Shown here: piece by piece, positions 32,260 to 41,287 of the stretch
How the letters are laid out: the number at the start of each line of letters is the position of its first letter
How positions within the stretch are numbered: the first letter of the stretch is position 1
Origin: Streptomyces cellostaticus
Lineage (GTDB): Bacteria; Actinomycetota; Actinomycetes; Streptomycetales; Streptomycetaceae
Length of the DNA: 64,000 nt
Reading direction: 5' to 3'
NCBI RefSeq assembly: GCF_001513965.1
Contig: NZ_KQ948042.1
Span: 1 to 64,000, forward strand
Translations under genes and position numbers: made by a program
The notes under the pieces: model-generated
Seen by the model: only the letters and a program-made list of their open reading frames with translations
Databases searched by the model: none
What the model was told of the DNA's origin: nothing

Positions 32260-33219
32260 ATGCCCGCACGCCGCAAGGCCGCCGTCGTCGCCGCCCTCGG
32301 TATCACCGCGCTCGCTCTCTGCGCCGCGCCCGCCTCAGCGCACGGTTCGATGGCCGGCCCGGTGAGCAGGGTGTCGCAGTGCTACGCGGAGGGCCCGGAG
32401 AGCCCCAGGTCGGCCGCGTGCAAGGCGGCGGTCGCGGCCGGCGGCACGCAGGGGCTCTACGACTGGAACGGCATCCGCATCGGCGACGCCGCCGGACAGC
32501 ACCGAAGGCTGATCCCGGACGGCAGGCTGTGCAGCGCGGACAACGAGGAGTTCAAGGGGCTCGACCTGGCCCGCGCGGACTGGCCGGCGACGAGCGTGAG
32601 GAGCGGCTCGTACACCTTCAGGTACCGCGTGACCGCCCCGCACAAGGGCACCTTCAAGGTCTACGTCACCAAGCCCGGCTACGCCCCGACGAAGCCGCTG
32701 GCCTGGAAGGACCTTGACCTGGGGCACCCGGTCGCGACGGCCACCGACCCGGTCGCCTCGGGCGGCTTCTCCACGTTCTCCGGCAGGCTGCCCCAGCGCA
32801 CGGGCAGGCAGCTGCTGTATGCGATCTGGCAGCGTTCGGACAGCCCGGAGGCGTTCTACTCCTGCTCGGACGTCACGTTCGGCGGCGGCCACGACACGGG
32901 AGGCGGAGCGACCGCCGCCCCGACGGCCTCCGCGCCCTCCGACGACCAGATCGAGGCCGGTGCCGACAAGTCGACCATCGAGCACCACGGGCACGGCGGC
33001 GACGACGCGAGCACGTCCGCAAAGCCCACGACGGCCGTCCCGGCAGCCCCGGCCGGCGAGCCGAAGGCCGCCGGATCTTCGGAGAACCTCGCCGAGACAG
33101 GCGCCTCCACCGGCACCTCGTACCTCGCGGTCGGCGGTGCGGCAGCACTGGCGCTCGGTTCGGCGGCGCTGTTCCTGTCGGTGCGGCGGCGTGCCGCGGG
33201 CGGCCGGCACGGGCGCTGA
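32260..33219 (+). CDS. AA10 lytic polysaccharide monooxygenase with LAETG wall anchor
   Basis: Encodes 319 aa. The signal peptide ends ASA before His28 (HGSMAGPVSR), giving the free N-terminal histidine needed for the copper His-brace of LPMOs. The catalytic domain (28-205) ends YSCSDVTFGGG; the second His is probably in VTAPHKGTF near residue 128. A Pro/Ala/Thr and acidic linker follows, then LAETG (277-281), a hydrophobic stretch and RRR, a sortase sorting signal. It should be bound to the peptidoglycan and oxidise chitin or cellulose at the surface. GAGGA lies about 8 nt before the start. Confidence 0.93.
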   Translation: MPARRKAAVVAALGITALALCAAPASAHGSMAGPVSRVSQCYAEGPESPRSAACKAAVAAGGTQGLYDWNGIRIGDAAGQHRRLIPDGRLCSADNEEFKGLDLARADWPATSVRSGSYTFRYRVTAPHKGTFKVYVTKPGYAPTKPLAWKDLDLGHPVATATDPVASGGFSTFSGRLPQRTGRQLLYAIWQRSDSPEAFYSCSDVTFGGGHDTGGGATAAPTASAPSDDQIEAGADKSTIEHHGHGGDDASTSAKPTTAVPAAPAGEPKAAGSSENLAETGASTGTSYLAVGGAAALALGSAALFLSVRRRAAGGRHGR

Positions 33220-33230
33220 ACCAGGACTCC

Positions 33231-33265
33231 GGGGCCTGTCCGGCGGCTCAGGTCGGACAGGCCCC
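33231..33265. terminator. Bidirectional hairpin between LPMO and lipase genes
   Basis: GGGGCCTGTCC (33231-33241) pairs with GGACAGGCCCC (33255-33265) over a 13-nt loop, between two convergent stop codons. It has no long T-run, as is usual in Streptomyces. Confidence 0.75.
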
Positions 33266-33274
33266 GGCGGCACG

Positions 33275-34138
33275 TCAGCTGAAGGCCGACGCGCAGGTGG
33301 TGGTCGTCGCGTGCGCCGGGTCGAGCGCGTTGGCCACCTCGTGGAAGGCGATGCGGTCGAACAGGCCGATCGCCACGTGCTCGGACAGGTCGAGCGGGCA
33401 CAGGTCCTGGAGCAGGACGTTGTGCACGTCCGAGCCGCTCAGGTACTGGTCACGCCAGGGTGTGGCCACCTCGTCGTACTTGGTGGCGATGACCGTGTAG
33501 TGCACTCCGGGGACGGTGTCGCCGCCCGCGTTGAGCTTGGTGAGGAAGGCGGAGCCGGCGATCTGGTCGGCGAGGCCGGGGGTGGTGGCCTTGATCAGGT
33601 CCTCGGCGCCGGGGAAGTACGGCAGCAGGTGGGTGAGGCCGTCCAGGTCGGTGCCGTGGTTGTCGGGGGCGAGGCCGACGAGGGCGTTCACCTTGGCTGC
33701 TCCGCCGAGGAACTTGAGGTAGTAGCGGGGCATCATGCCGCCCTGGGAGTGGCCGACCAGGTCGGCCTTGGCGGCTCCGGTCGCGGCGAGCACCTTGTCG
33801 ACGAAGGCGGAGAGCTGCCCGGCCGACTTGTCGATGGGGCCGAGGCCGTAGAAGAGGGGGACGCCGGGCAGCTGGCCGTAGTCGAGGGAGTAGACGCAGT
33901 ATCCGCGGTCCTTCAGATACGGGGCGAGGGACAGCCAGTTGTCGACGGAGTTGCCCAGGGTGCCGTGGACCAGGACGACCGGGCGGGGGTGAGTGGCGGA
34001 GGGCTTGCAGGAGTAGTCGTTCCAGCCGCTGCTGGGAGCAGCGTCCGCCGCGTGGGCGGTGGCGGCGGGAACGGCGGCGACGGCGGCGGTGAGGAGCAGT
34101 GCGGTGAGGGGTCTGAACACTCGCTTCCAGGGCAGCAT
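33275..34138 (-). CDS. Secreted alpha/beta-hydrolase lipase
   Basis: Encodes 287 aa from ATG 34138 with AAGGAG 7 nt upstream. The signal peptide ends near AHAADA. Catalytic features are the oxyanion region VVLVHGTLGNS, the nucleophile elbow ADLVGHSQGGMM, and a late His near SDVHNVLLQDLCPLDLSEHV. Two cysteine pairs are likely. It resembles family I lipases of Streptomyces (PF01674-like; S. coelicolor SCO1735 from memory). It is an extracellular triacylglycerol or ester hydrolase, set next to a polysaccharide-degrading LPMO. Confidence 0.92.
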   Translation of the reverse strand: MLPWKRVFRPLTALLLTAAVAAVPAATAHAADAAPSSGWNDYSCKPSATHPRPVVLVHGTLGNSVDNWLSLAPYLKDRGYCVYSLDYGQLPGVPLFYGLGPIDKSAGQLSAFVDKVLAATGAAKADLVGHSQGGMMPRYYLKFLGGAAKVNALVGLAPDNHGTDLDGLTHLLPYFPGAEDLIKATTPGLADQIAGSAFLTKLNAGGDTVPGVHYTVIATKYDEVATPWRDQYLSGSDVHNVLLQDLCPLDLSEHVAIGLFDRIAFHEVANALDPAHATTTTCASAFS

Positions 34139-34308
34139 CGGGTGATCTCCTTGCGGCTCAAGGGAGGTGCGACGGCCTAACCCTGTGATCCGGATCACGA
34201 GGATGCTGTTCACTCGTCAAGTTACGGGCGAGTAGTGCAGATGTGAAGTTACGCGCCAGTAAAAACTTCCAGTGATAACCAGGAGCTCGTGCGGCAGCCG
34301 ACGGACCG

Positions 34309-34755
34309 TCACCAGGCAGGCCGGATCGGGCCGTAGGGCGCGATGCGCGTCAAACCCTCCCGCAGCGCGCGCACTTCACCCTCGCCCAGCAGTTCGGCCC
34401 ACCGCTCCACGACCTCGGCCGCCGCCGCCTCCGCGGCCCGGGTGCAGGCCCACCCCCGCTCGGTGAGCACGACCAGCCGGGCCCGGGCATCCCCGGGATG
34501 CGGGCGCCGCTCGGCGTATCCCTTGCGGACGATCTCGTCGACCAGCTGGCTCGCCGCCTGCTTGGTCACCCCGAGATGCGCGGCGAGGTCGGTGACCGTG
34601 GCCCCGTCCGGGGCGAGCCGCGCGAAGGCGAAGCCGTGGGCTGGCCGGATGTCCGTGAAGCCCCGGGCCACGACCCCGTCGTTGATGCGTTGCGTGAGGT
34701 CGCCCGCGACGGCGAGCAGGGCGGCGGACAGGGCCATGGCTTCGGAGTTCTGCAC
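34309..34755 (-). CDS. MarR-family repressor
   Basis: Encodes 148 aa if GTG 34755 is used; ATG 34737 is an alternative and neither has a ribosome site, so a leaderless message is possible. The winged helix is ATVTDLAAHLGVTKQAASQLVDEIVRKGYAERRPHPGDARARLVVLTERG (near residues 50-100). It is divergent from a cupin gene, with two GTCAAGC-N-GCTTGAC palindromes between them, so it most likely represses both genes. Confidence 0.92.
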   Translation of the reverse strand: MQNSEAMALSAALLAVAGDLTQRINDGVVARGFTDIRPAHGFAFARLAPDGATVTDLAAHLGVTKQAASQLVDEIVRKGYAERRPHPGDARARLVVLTERGWACTRAAEAAAAEVVERWAELLGEGEVRALREGLTRIAPYGPIRPAW

Positions 34756-34782
34756 GGAGGCATTGAAACACCCTTGACAGGT

Positions 34783-34820
34783 TGGTCAAGCAGCTTGACC
34801 ATATAGTCAAGCGGCTTGAC
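34783..34820. promoter_or_regulatory. Tandem MarR operator palindromes
   Basis: TGGTCAAGCAGCTTGACCA (34783-34801) is a perfect 19-bp palindrome. GTCAAGCGGCTTGAC (34806-34820) is a second copy of its core, with centres 21 bp apart (two helical turns). TTGACA at 34774-34779 may be a -35. Position between marR and cupin supports repression of both. Confidence 0.8.
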
Positions 34821-34842
34821 CATACGAATGGAGATCACCACC

Positions 34843-35217
34843 ATGCCCGTCGTCCGCTCGTCCGAAGCCGTGACCCACGAGATCCACGGCGCCCGTTTCG
34901 TCTCGTACGCCAGCCCCGGCACCGGAAGCAAGGAGTTGTGCGCCTGGCGGGGCGAGATCCCCGCGGGCACCAGGGCTCCCGCTCACACCGTCAGCCGGGA
35001 GGAGATCTTCCACCTGCTCGTCGGCGAGCTACTGGTCACCCTCGACGGTCACGCCGAGCGGATCTCCGCCGGTGACACGGTGATCATCAACCCGGGTACG
35101 ACCCTGGCCGTCGAGAACCCCACCGACCACACCGCGCTCTCCTGGGTCACCACCTCCGTCGGCCTCACGGCGGAGCTGGCCGACGGCACGCGCCTCACTC
35201 CGCCGTGGGCCAACTGA
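34843..35217 (+). CDS. Cupin-domain protein
   Basis: Encodes 124 aa from ATG 34843 (GGAGAT 8 nt upstream). Cupin motif 1 is PAHTVSREEIFHLLVGELLVTLDGH and motif 2 is INPGTTLAVENPTDHTALSWV, with the usual His/Glu metal ligands partly conserved (H, EE, H). It could be a small dioxygenase, isomerase or binding protein. It is controlled by the divergent MarR gene through tandem palindromes, which suggests induction by a small phenolic-type compound (inference). Confidence 0.9.
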   Translation: MPVVRSSEAVTHEIHGARFVSYASPGTGSKELCAWRGEIPAGTRAPAHTVSREEIFHLLVGELLVTLDGHAERISAGDTVIINPGTTLAVENPTDHTALSWVTTSVGLTAELADGTRLTPPWAN

Positions 35218-35234
35218 CATACACCGCAACGGGG

Positions 35235-36209
35235 TTATGCGGCCAGCGTCCCCGGCATCACCGCGCGCGGCCCGAACTTCGCCCGTGCGCGGTCCGCGAC
35301 CTCCTCGATCCGGCGGACCTTCTCGTCCACGGGATCGAAGGTGAGCTGGCAGGAGGCCTGGTCGGCAGGGGCCAGGCCCTCGGCGCGCAGGACGAGCGCA
35401 CGGACCCGGGCGCGCTGGAGGCCGAGCGCCTCGTACATGCCGTAGGCCGCCTTCGTGAGGGCCGCCGAGTGTGCGGTCGGCTCCTTGAGGGTGCGGCTGC
35501 GGGTGGTGGAGGAGCGGTCGGCGTAGCGCACGGTCAGGGTCAGGGTGCGGCAGACCTTCTCCACCGTGCGCAGCCGGGCGCCGATCTCCCCGGCGGCCGA
35601 CAGCAGGGCGCGGCGGTGCCGGTCCGGGTCCAGCTCGTCCAGTTCGAAAGGCCGGTCGGCGGCGAGGGACCGGGAGACGGCGTTCGGGACGACCCGGCCG
35701 CGGTCGACGCCGCTCGCCTTCTCGCGCAGCTCACGGCCCGCCTTCGCGCCGATCAGCCGCTGGAGTGTGGACAGCGGCGCGGCGGCGACCAGGCCCAGCG
35801 TGTCGAGACCGTACTCGCACAGGGTGCGGGCGGTCGCCGTACCCACGCCGGGCAGCGCGGCGACGGGCCGCTCGGCGAGGAACCCCGCGAGGGCGTCCGG
35901 CTCCTCGGGTACGGCGCAGGTCACCCCGGGACGGGCGTCGCGCAGCGCCATGCGGGCCAGCATCGGCCCCGGTCCGGCACCGATCACGCAGTCGACGCCG
36001 TACAGCGCGAGGGTGCGGACCCGGATCACCGCGGCCAGTTCCACGGCGCTGCGCCCGAAGTAGCGCTCGGCGCCCCGGAGATCGGCCAGTGCCCCGTCCG
36101 GGGGCAGCGCCTCCACGACCGGGGTGAACTCCTCCAGCAGCCCGAGCAGCCCGGGCAGGGCCGCCTCGTACATCGGCGGCAGCTGGAAACGTACGCAGAG
36201 GATGGTCAT
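35235..36209 (-). CDS. Y-family polymerase-like protein lacking catalytic acids (ImuB-like)
   Basis: Encodes 324 aa. It aligns with DinB/ImuB by pattern: a palm start TILCVRFQLPP where DinB has D-x-D near the N-terminus, a helix-hairpin-helix ALPGVGTATARTLCEYGLDTL near residue 130, and a little-finger region. The catalytic acids are missing: the N-terminal Asp position reads V/Q and the SIDE motif region reads ALADLRGAERYFG. QLTF near the C-terminus may be a beta-clamp motif. Translationally coupled to dnaE2 (ATGA at 36206-36209), it probably serves as an adaptor in translesion synthesis, as ImuB does. Confidence 0.85.
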   Translation of the reverse strand: MTILCVRFQLPPMYEAALPGLLGLLEEFTPVVEALPPDGALADLRGAERYFGRSAVELAAVIRVRTLALYGVDCVIGAGPGPMLARMALRDARPGVTCAVPEEPDALAGFLAERPVAALPGVGTATARTLCEYGLDTLGLVAAAPLSTLQRLIGAKAGRELREKASGVDRGRVVPNAVSRSLAADRPFELDELDPDRHRRALLSAAGEIGARLRTVEKVCRTLTLTVRYADRSSTTRSRTLKEPTAHSAALTKAAYGMYEALGLQRARVRALVLRAEGLAPADQASCQLTFDPVDEKVRRIEEVADRARAKFGPRAVMPGTLAA

Positions 36210-39200
36210 CCCGCACTCCCCGGACTCTGGTGCCACAACTTCCGTACCGTCGAAGGCCCTTGCGCGGCCTCCTGGCCCGCGGGCCGCAGATCGGCCCACG
36301 GGTGCATCTCGTATCCGGTCGGCAGACGGATCCGGCGGCCGCCCGTCGGGTCCTCCCTGTCCGCCCGCCCCTGGACCGGCTCGGCCAGCCGGGCGGCCAC
36401 CTCGTCGAGACCGCCCTCGGCGCGCAGTTCGACCAGTTCGGCGAGGTTCCAGGCGGCAGAGCCCACCACGCTCAGGCTGCGCGGCCCGCGCCGCTGCACC
36501 ACTCCGCGCACCAGCAGCAGCCAGGAATGGAAGACGGTGTGGGCGCAGGCATCGTGCGAGTCGTCGAAGAAGGCGAGATCGACCAGGCCCGTGCCGTCGT
36601 CCAGCGTGCTGAAGATGACCCGCTTGCCGGAGCGGATCGGCGGGGTCTGGGTGGCCGCCTTGGCGCCCGCGACCAGCACGGTCTCCCCGTGCCGGGCCTC
36701 GCGCAGCCGGCGCGCCGACACCACGCCCAGCTCCTTCAGGAACACCCGGTGGTCGTCCATCAGATGGCGTGAGGTGTCCATGGACAGCACGCCCAGCTCG
36801 GCGCTGAGCCGCTCCGCCGAGGTGAGGTCGGGCAGCCCGGCGGACGCCGTCTTCCGCCCGCCGGCCAGCGGGAGCTGACCGCCGCCCCCGCCCCGGGCAC
36901 CCCGGTGCAGCTCGGTCAAGTGCAGTTGCAGGTCACGGCGGTTGGCCCCGAAGGCGTCCAACGCGCCCACCTGGGCGAGCCTTTGGGCCAGCGGACGGCT
37001 CGGCCGCGCCCGCTCCCAGAAGTCGAGCAGCGAGGCGTACGGCTGCCCCTCGGCGATCCGCGCCGCCTCGGCCTCGCTGATGCCGTGCACATCCGAGAGG
37101 GCCAGCCGAAGTCCCCAGACCTCCGGCTTTTCAGACACCAGTTCGATACGGTGGGCGACCCCGGACACGTTCACATCCAACGGCAGGATCGGCACCCCGC
37201 GCCGTCGCGCATCCGCCAGCAGCAGCCGCTTCGGATACATCCCGGGGTCGTGCGTGAGCAGCCCGGCATAGAAGGCGGCCGGATGGTGCGCCTTGAGCCA
37301 TGCCGACTGATAGGTCGGTACGGCGAAGGCGACGGCGTGCGCCTTGCAGAAGCCGTACGACCCGAACGCCTCAACGATCTCCCAGGTCCGCCGAATCGTT
37401 TCTGCGTCATATCCGTTCGCCGCCGCGTGCTGGGCGAACCACACCTTGATCCGCCCCTGCGACTCCGGATCGGACAGTCCGCGCCGCACACGGTCCGCCT
37501 CGCCGCGCCCGCAGCCGGTCATGATGGCGACGATGTCGATGACCTGCTCGTGGAAGACGACGACCCCGTACGTCTCCTTCAGCGGCCGCTCCAGGTCCGG
37601 GTGCGGACAGCGCACCGGCGCCCGCCCGTGCCGCGCCTCGATGAAGGGCCGCACCATGTCGGCGGCGACCGGCCCCGGCCGGAAGAGGGAGATGTCGACG
37701 ACCAGATCATGGAAGGTGGCCGGCTGGAGCCGCCCCACCAGATCCCGCTGGCCCGGCGACTCGATCTGGAAGCAGCCGAGCGTCTCGGCGGACCGGACGA
37801 GCCGGTACGTCGCCGGATCACCCGGCGGCAGGGCATCCAGGTCGATCCGCTCCCCCGTCGCCCGTTCCACCTCCCCGACCGCGTGCGCCATCGCCGACTG
37901 CATCCGCACCCCCAGCACGTCCAGCTTGAGCAGCCCGAGGTCCTCCACGTCCTCCTTGTCGAACTGCGACATCGGCAGCCCCTCGCCGCTGGTCGGCACC
38001 ACCGGCGTACGGGCGAGCAGGGAGGCGTCGGAGAGCAGCACCCCGCACGGGTGCATGGCGACTCCGCGCGGCAGGGCGTCGAGGGCCTCGACCAGCTCCC
38101 ACAGCTTGCCGTACCGCTCCTTCTCCCCCGCGAGCCGGCGCAGCTCCGGCAGCTCCTCCAGGGCCGCGCGGGCGTCCCGTGCCCGGATGTGCGGGAAGGA
38201 CTTGGCGATGCGGTCGATGTCGGCGGGATCCATGGACAGGGCGGCCCCGACGTCACGGACCGCATGGCGGACCCGGTAGGTCTCCGGCATGGAGACGGTC
38301 GCGACCCGCTCGGTGCCGAACCGGCCGATGATCGCCCGGTAGACCTCGATGCGGCGCGCGGACTCCACGTCGATGTCGATGTCGGGCAGCACGACCCGCT
38401 CCTTCGACAGGAAGCGCTCCATCAGCAGCCCGTGCTCGACCGGATCGGCGTGCGCGATACCGAGGAGATGGTTGACGAGGGAGCCCGCACCGGAGCCACG
38501 AGCGGCCACCCGGATCCCCCTCTCCCGTACGTCGTCCACCACTTGGGCGACCGTCAGGAAGTAGGAGGCGAAGCCGTGATGGGCGATGATGTCCAGCTCA
38601 CGGTGCATCCGCTCCCAGTAGGCACGCCGGTCGGCGTAGCCGTGCAGCACCATGCCCGCCGCCGCCCGCGAGGCGAGCGCCCGCTGGGCGGTGCGGCGGC
38701 CGGCGCCGACGAGGTGCGCCTCGGGAAAGTGGACGGTGCCGATGCCGAGATCGTCCTCGGGGTCGACGAGGCACTCGGCAGCCGTGACCCCGGTCTGCTC
38801 CAGCAGCAGACGGGCGGTGTCACGCCGATAACCGGCCGCCTCCACGACCCGCTCGGCGACCCGCAGCATGGCCTGCGCGTCCTTCAGCCAGGCTTCGCCG
38901 GAGTCGAGCTCCCCCCGGGGGTCGATCGGCACCAGCCGGCGAGCGGCATCCAGCACATCGGCGACCCGCCCCTGGCCGGGGTCGGCATAGCGGACGGCGT
39001 TGCCGAGCACCGGCCGGATCCGCTGCTCTGCGGCGAAGCCGACGGTACGGGCGGCCAGCCGCAAGGAGCCGGACCCCGTACCTTTCCGGCCGTGCCAGAC
39101 GGCCTCCAGGCGCAGCGCGTCGCCGTAGACCTCACGCCAGGGGACGAGCAGCCTGGCGGCCCGGTCGGGGCGCCCCGCGGCGAGGGCGCGCCCCACGTCG

Positions 39201-39637
39201 GAGCCAGGACCGAGCAGCACGGTCAGGCCGTCACCGCGGTTACCGGACCAGGGCAGCAAGGGTGCACCCTCGCCCCCGTGCGCCGCCGTGACGATCCCGC
39301 ACAGGTCGGCCCAGCCCCGGGCGCCGTCCCGGGCGAGGAAGGTCACCCGGGGTGTCGACTCATCGACGAAGGCACCACCGCGCACCGGGGCGCGCCGCCG
39401 TTCACCCCGCACGGCCTCCGGCCCGGCCACCGCCAGATCGACACCGAACAGCGGACGGACGCCCGCCCTGGCGCATGCCTTGGCGAAGCGGACCGTGCCG
39501 GCGAGGGTGTCGCGGTCGGTGAGGGCGAGGGCGTCCATGCCCCGCTCCGAGGCACGCTCGGCCAGCCGCTCCGGGTGCGAGGCGCCGTAGCGCAGGGAGA
39601 ACCCGGAGACGGTGTGCAGATGCACGAAGCCCGGCAC
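36206..39637 (-). CDS. dnaE2: Error-prone DNA polymerase III alpha-type DnaE2
   Basis: Encodes 1,143 aa. It has an N-terminal PHP domain (GFVHLHTVSGFSLRYGASHPERL), the C-family palm with catalytic PDIDIDVE near residue 417, the QFDKEDVEDLGLLKLDVLG stretch, and an OB fold near the C-terminus. It acts in damage-induced mutagenesis with an ImuB-type partner. GTG 39637 is preferred over 39643 because GGGAGG sits 5 nt before it. Two SOS-box-like sites lie upstream. No imuA' gene is present nearby. It may be SCO1739-equivalent. Confidence 0.95.
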   Translation of the reverse strand: MPGFVHLHTVSGFSLRYGASHPERLAERASERGMDALALTDRDTLAGTVRFAKACARAGVRPLFGVDLAVAGPEAVRGERRRAPVRGGAFVDESTPRVTFLARDGARGWADLCGIVTAAHGGEGAPLLPWSGNRGDGLTVLLGPGSDVGRALAAGRPDRAARLLVPWREVYGDALRLEAVWHGRKGTGSGSLRLAARTVGFAAEQRIRPVLGNAVRYADPGQGRVADVLDAARRLVPIDPRGELDSGEAWLKDAQAMLRVAERVVEAAGYRRDTARLLLEQTGVTAAECLVDPEDDLGIGTVHFPEAHLVGAGRRTAQRALASRAAAGMVLHGYADRRAYWERMHRELDIIAHHGFASYFLTVAQVVDDVRERGIRVAARGSGAGSLVNHLLGIAHADPVEHGLLMERFLSKERVVLPDIDIDVESARRIEVYRAIIGRFGTERVATVSMPETYRVRHAVRDVGAALSMDPADIDRIAKSFPHIRARDARAALEELPELRRLAGEKERYGKLWELVEALDALPRGVAMHPCGVLLSDASLLARTPVVPTSGEGLPMSQFDKEDVEDLGLLKLDVLGVRMQSAMAHAVGEVERATGERIDLDALPPGDPATYRLVRSAETLGCFQIESPGQRDLVGRLQPATFHDLVVDISLFRPGPVAADMVRPFIEARHGRAPVRCPHPDLERPLKETYGVVVFHEQVIDIVAIMTGCGRGEADRVRRGLSDPESQGRIKVWFAQHAAANGYDAETIRRTWEIVEAFGSYGFCKAHAVAFAVPTYQSAWLKAHHPAAFYAGLLTHDPGMYPKRLLLADARRRGVPILPLDVNVSGVAHRIELVSEKPEVWGLRLALSDVHGISEAEAARIAEGQPYASLLDFWERARPSRPLAQRLAQVGALDAFGANRRDLQLHLTELHRGARGGGGGQLPLAGGRKTASAGLPDLTSAERLSAELGVLSMDTSRHLMDDHRVFLKELGVVSARRLREARHGETVLVAGAKAATQTPPIRSGKRVIFSTLDDGTGLVDLAFFDDSHDACAHTVFHSWLLLVRGVVQRRGPRSLSVVGSAAWNLAELVELRAEGGLDEVAARLAEPVQGRADREDPTGGRRIRLPTGYEMHPWADLRPAGQEAAQGPSTVRKLWHQSPGSAG

Positions 39638-39672
39638 ACGCACCTCCCGTAATCGTGAGCCCCGAACGACTC

Positions 39673-39723
39673 TCGAACATCAGTTCCCACCTCCACCATA
39701 CCCCTATTCCGAACAAGTGTGCG
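39673..39723 (-). promoter_or_regulatory. Candidate SOS boxes upstream of dnaE2
   Basis: TCGAAC-ATCA-GTTCCC (39673-39688) matches the actinobacterial LexA site TCGAAC-N4-GTTCGA in 10 of 12 positions. A second CGAAC-AAGT-GTGCG (39710-39723) matches in 9 of 10 of the inner positions. Both lie 36-90 nt before the dnaE2 start, consistent with LexA control. Confidence 0.65.
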
Positions 39724-39807
39724 ACACCCGTTCGGGCGTCTCCCACCTGCGCAAACACCCGCCCGGACCCGGGGTCACCGCAGGCACAGGCACGCACGGA
39801 ACCGTAA

Positions 39808-39835
39808 AGTCCCGCCCCTCATCCGGGGCGGGACT
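39808..39835 (-). terminator. Strong hairpin downstream of streptogrisin-like gene
   Basis: AGTCCCGCCCC (39808-39818) pairs with GGGGCGGGACT (39825-39835) over a 6-nt loop. It follows the stop of the protease gene (39863) and separates it from dnaE2. Confidence 0.8.
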
Positions 39836-39862
39836 GCACGGAACAGGAACACGTACGGGCGG

Positions 39863-40945
39863 TCAGCCGATCTGGGTGCCCGTCGCCGACAGCGCCTCGG
39901 TGACCGGCTGGAAGAAGGTCTCCCCGCCGGAGGTGCAGTCGCCGCTGCCCCCCGAGGTCAGGCCGATCGCGTTGCTGCCCGAGAAGAGCGAGCCGCCGCT
40001 GTCACCGGGCTCGGCGCAGACGTCGGTCTGGATCAGACCGCTGACCGTGCCCTCCGAGTAGTTGACGGTGGCGTTCAGGCCGGTGACCGTCCCGTCGTGC
40101 ACCTGGGTGGTCGAGCCGCTGCGGGTGACCTTCATGCCGACGGTGGCCTCGGCCGCGCCGGTGATCTTCTGGGTGGAGCCGTTGTAGAGGTCGACCTCGC
40201 TCGGGTGGTCGGTGTCCGAGGTGTACTTGACCAGACCGAAGTCGTTGCCCGGGAAGCTGGACTGCTCGTTCTTCCCGATGACGTTGCCGGAGGAGTCCGA
40301 CCAGCTGGTGATGGCGTGGGTGCAGTGACCCGCGGTCAGGAAGTACGGCTGCCCGCCCTTGACCACGTTGAAGCCGAGCGAGCAGCGCCCGCCCGAGCCG
40401 GAGATCGCGTCACCACCGGCGATGAAGGGCTTGAACTCCCCCTTCGACCGCTTCAGTTCCGCCTTCGTGCCGAGCCCGTCGACCACCTTGCCGAGCTTGG
40501 CCCACTGCGCACCGGACACCGTCTTGTCGGCGGTGACGACGACCTTGTTGGTGACCGGGTCGGTCGCCCACGAGGTGCCGGGGATGGTCGCGTCCGCCTT
40601 CAGGGTCGCCCGCGCCCCGTCGAGTTCGGCGAGGGAATGGGCGACGATTCTGGCCTTGGCGCCGGCCGCCTGGACGGTCTTGGCGGCGCCGGCGTCGAGC
40701 ACGTTGACGACGAGGCTCTTCGCCTGGGCGTCGTAGTAGCTGCCCGCCGCGTCGGACCCGAGGTCCTTGACGAGCGTCGAGGCGAGCTTTCCGGCCGCGG
40801 GGGCCGACAGAACCTGCGGTGCCGCAGCGGACTTCGAGGGTTCGCTGGCGTTCGCAGTCTGGAAGGTGACACCCGCGGCGACCAGTGCGGCGATTCCCGC
40901 TCCGGCCAGCGCGGCCCGTCGTCCGGGTATGCGTCGGTGCTTCAA
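39863..40945 (-). CDS. Secreted streptogrisin-like serine protease (S1)
   Basis: Encodes 360 aa from a TTG start at 40945, chosen because GGAGG sits 7 nt upstream. The signal peptide is followed by a propeptide of about 150 residues and a mature domain starting around FIAGGDAISGSGGRCSLGFNV. The triad is His in TAGHC, Asp in GNDFGLVKY, Ser in PGDSGGS. It resembles alpha-lytic/streptogrisin proteases, secreted as zymogens. Paralogous to the next gene. A strong terminator follows. Confidence 0.93.
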   Translation of the reverse strand: MKHRRIPGRRAALAGAGIAALVAAGVTFQTANASEPSKSAAAPQVLSAPAAGKLASTLVKDLGSDAAGSYYDAQAKSLVVNVLDAGAAKTVQAAGAKARIVAHSLAELDGARATLKADATIPGTSWATDPVTNKVVVTADKTVSGAQWAKLGKVVDGLGTKAELKRSKGEFKPFIAGGDAISGSGGRCSLGFNVVKGGQPYFLTAGHCTHAITSWSDSSGNVIGKNEQSSFPGNDFGLVKYTSDTDHPSEVDLYNGSTQKITGAAEATVGMKVTRSGSTTQVHDGTVTGLNATVNYSEGTVSGLIQTDVCAEPGDSGGSLFSGSNAIGLTSGGSGDCTSGGETFFQPVTEALSATGTQIG

Positions 40946-41239
40946 CTCACGTCCTCCTGTGGGGGGTCGACCCGGAGGTTGTGGGGACCTCGCGGGCCGG
41001 AAGGCTGGTTGACGAGCGCCTACTCTTCCGAACCGCACAGGGAGCACACAAGGTCGACTTCAGGACGCGCACGCGACGAGCCCGTACGCCCCCACCCCAC
41101 TTGACCGAGGACAGTCACCCCAGTGAAATTCGCACTGCAAACACTACGTGCGAGTAACTCATCGGCGGACAGTGACCGTTACCCGTGTCCGGAAACCGCC
41201 CCCAGACCCCGCTGACACACAGCCCCGGACAAGGGAAGA

Positions 41240-41266
41240 CCCCCGCACGCGGATTGCGCGCGGGGG
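41240..41266 (-). terminator. Hairpin after the second protease gene
   Basis: CCCCCGC (41240-41246) pairs with GCGGGGG (41260-41266), downstream of the stop at 41288. The rest of the 342-bp gap to 40945 has no gene I can support; it holds the promoter of the 40945 gene. Confidence 0.7.
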
Positions 41267-41287
41267 CCTGGAGCCGAGCCGTACCCG

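Noticed and set aside
36905..39652. 915-codon plus-strand frame opposite dnaE2
   Set aside because: Shadow of dnaE2 caused by high GC; no recognisable domain and unusual His/Arg/Gly composition.
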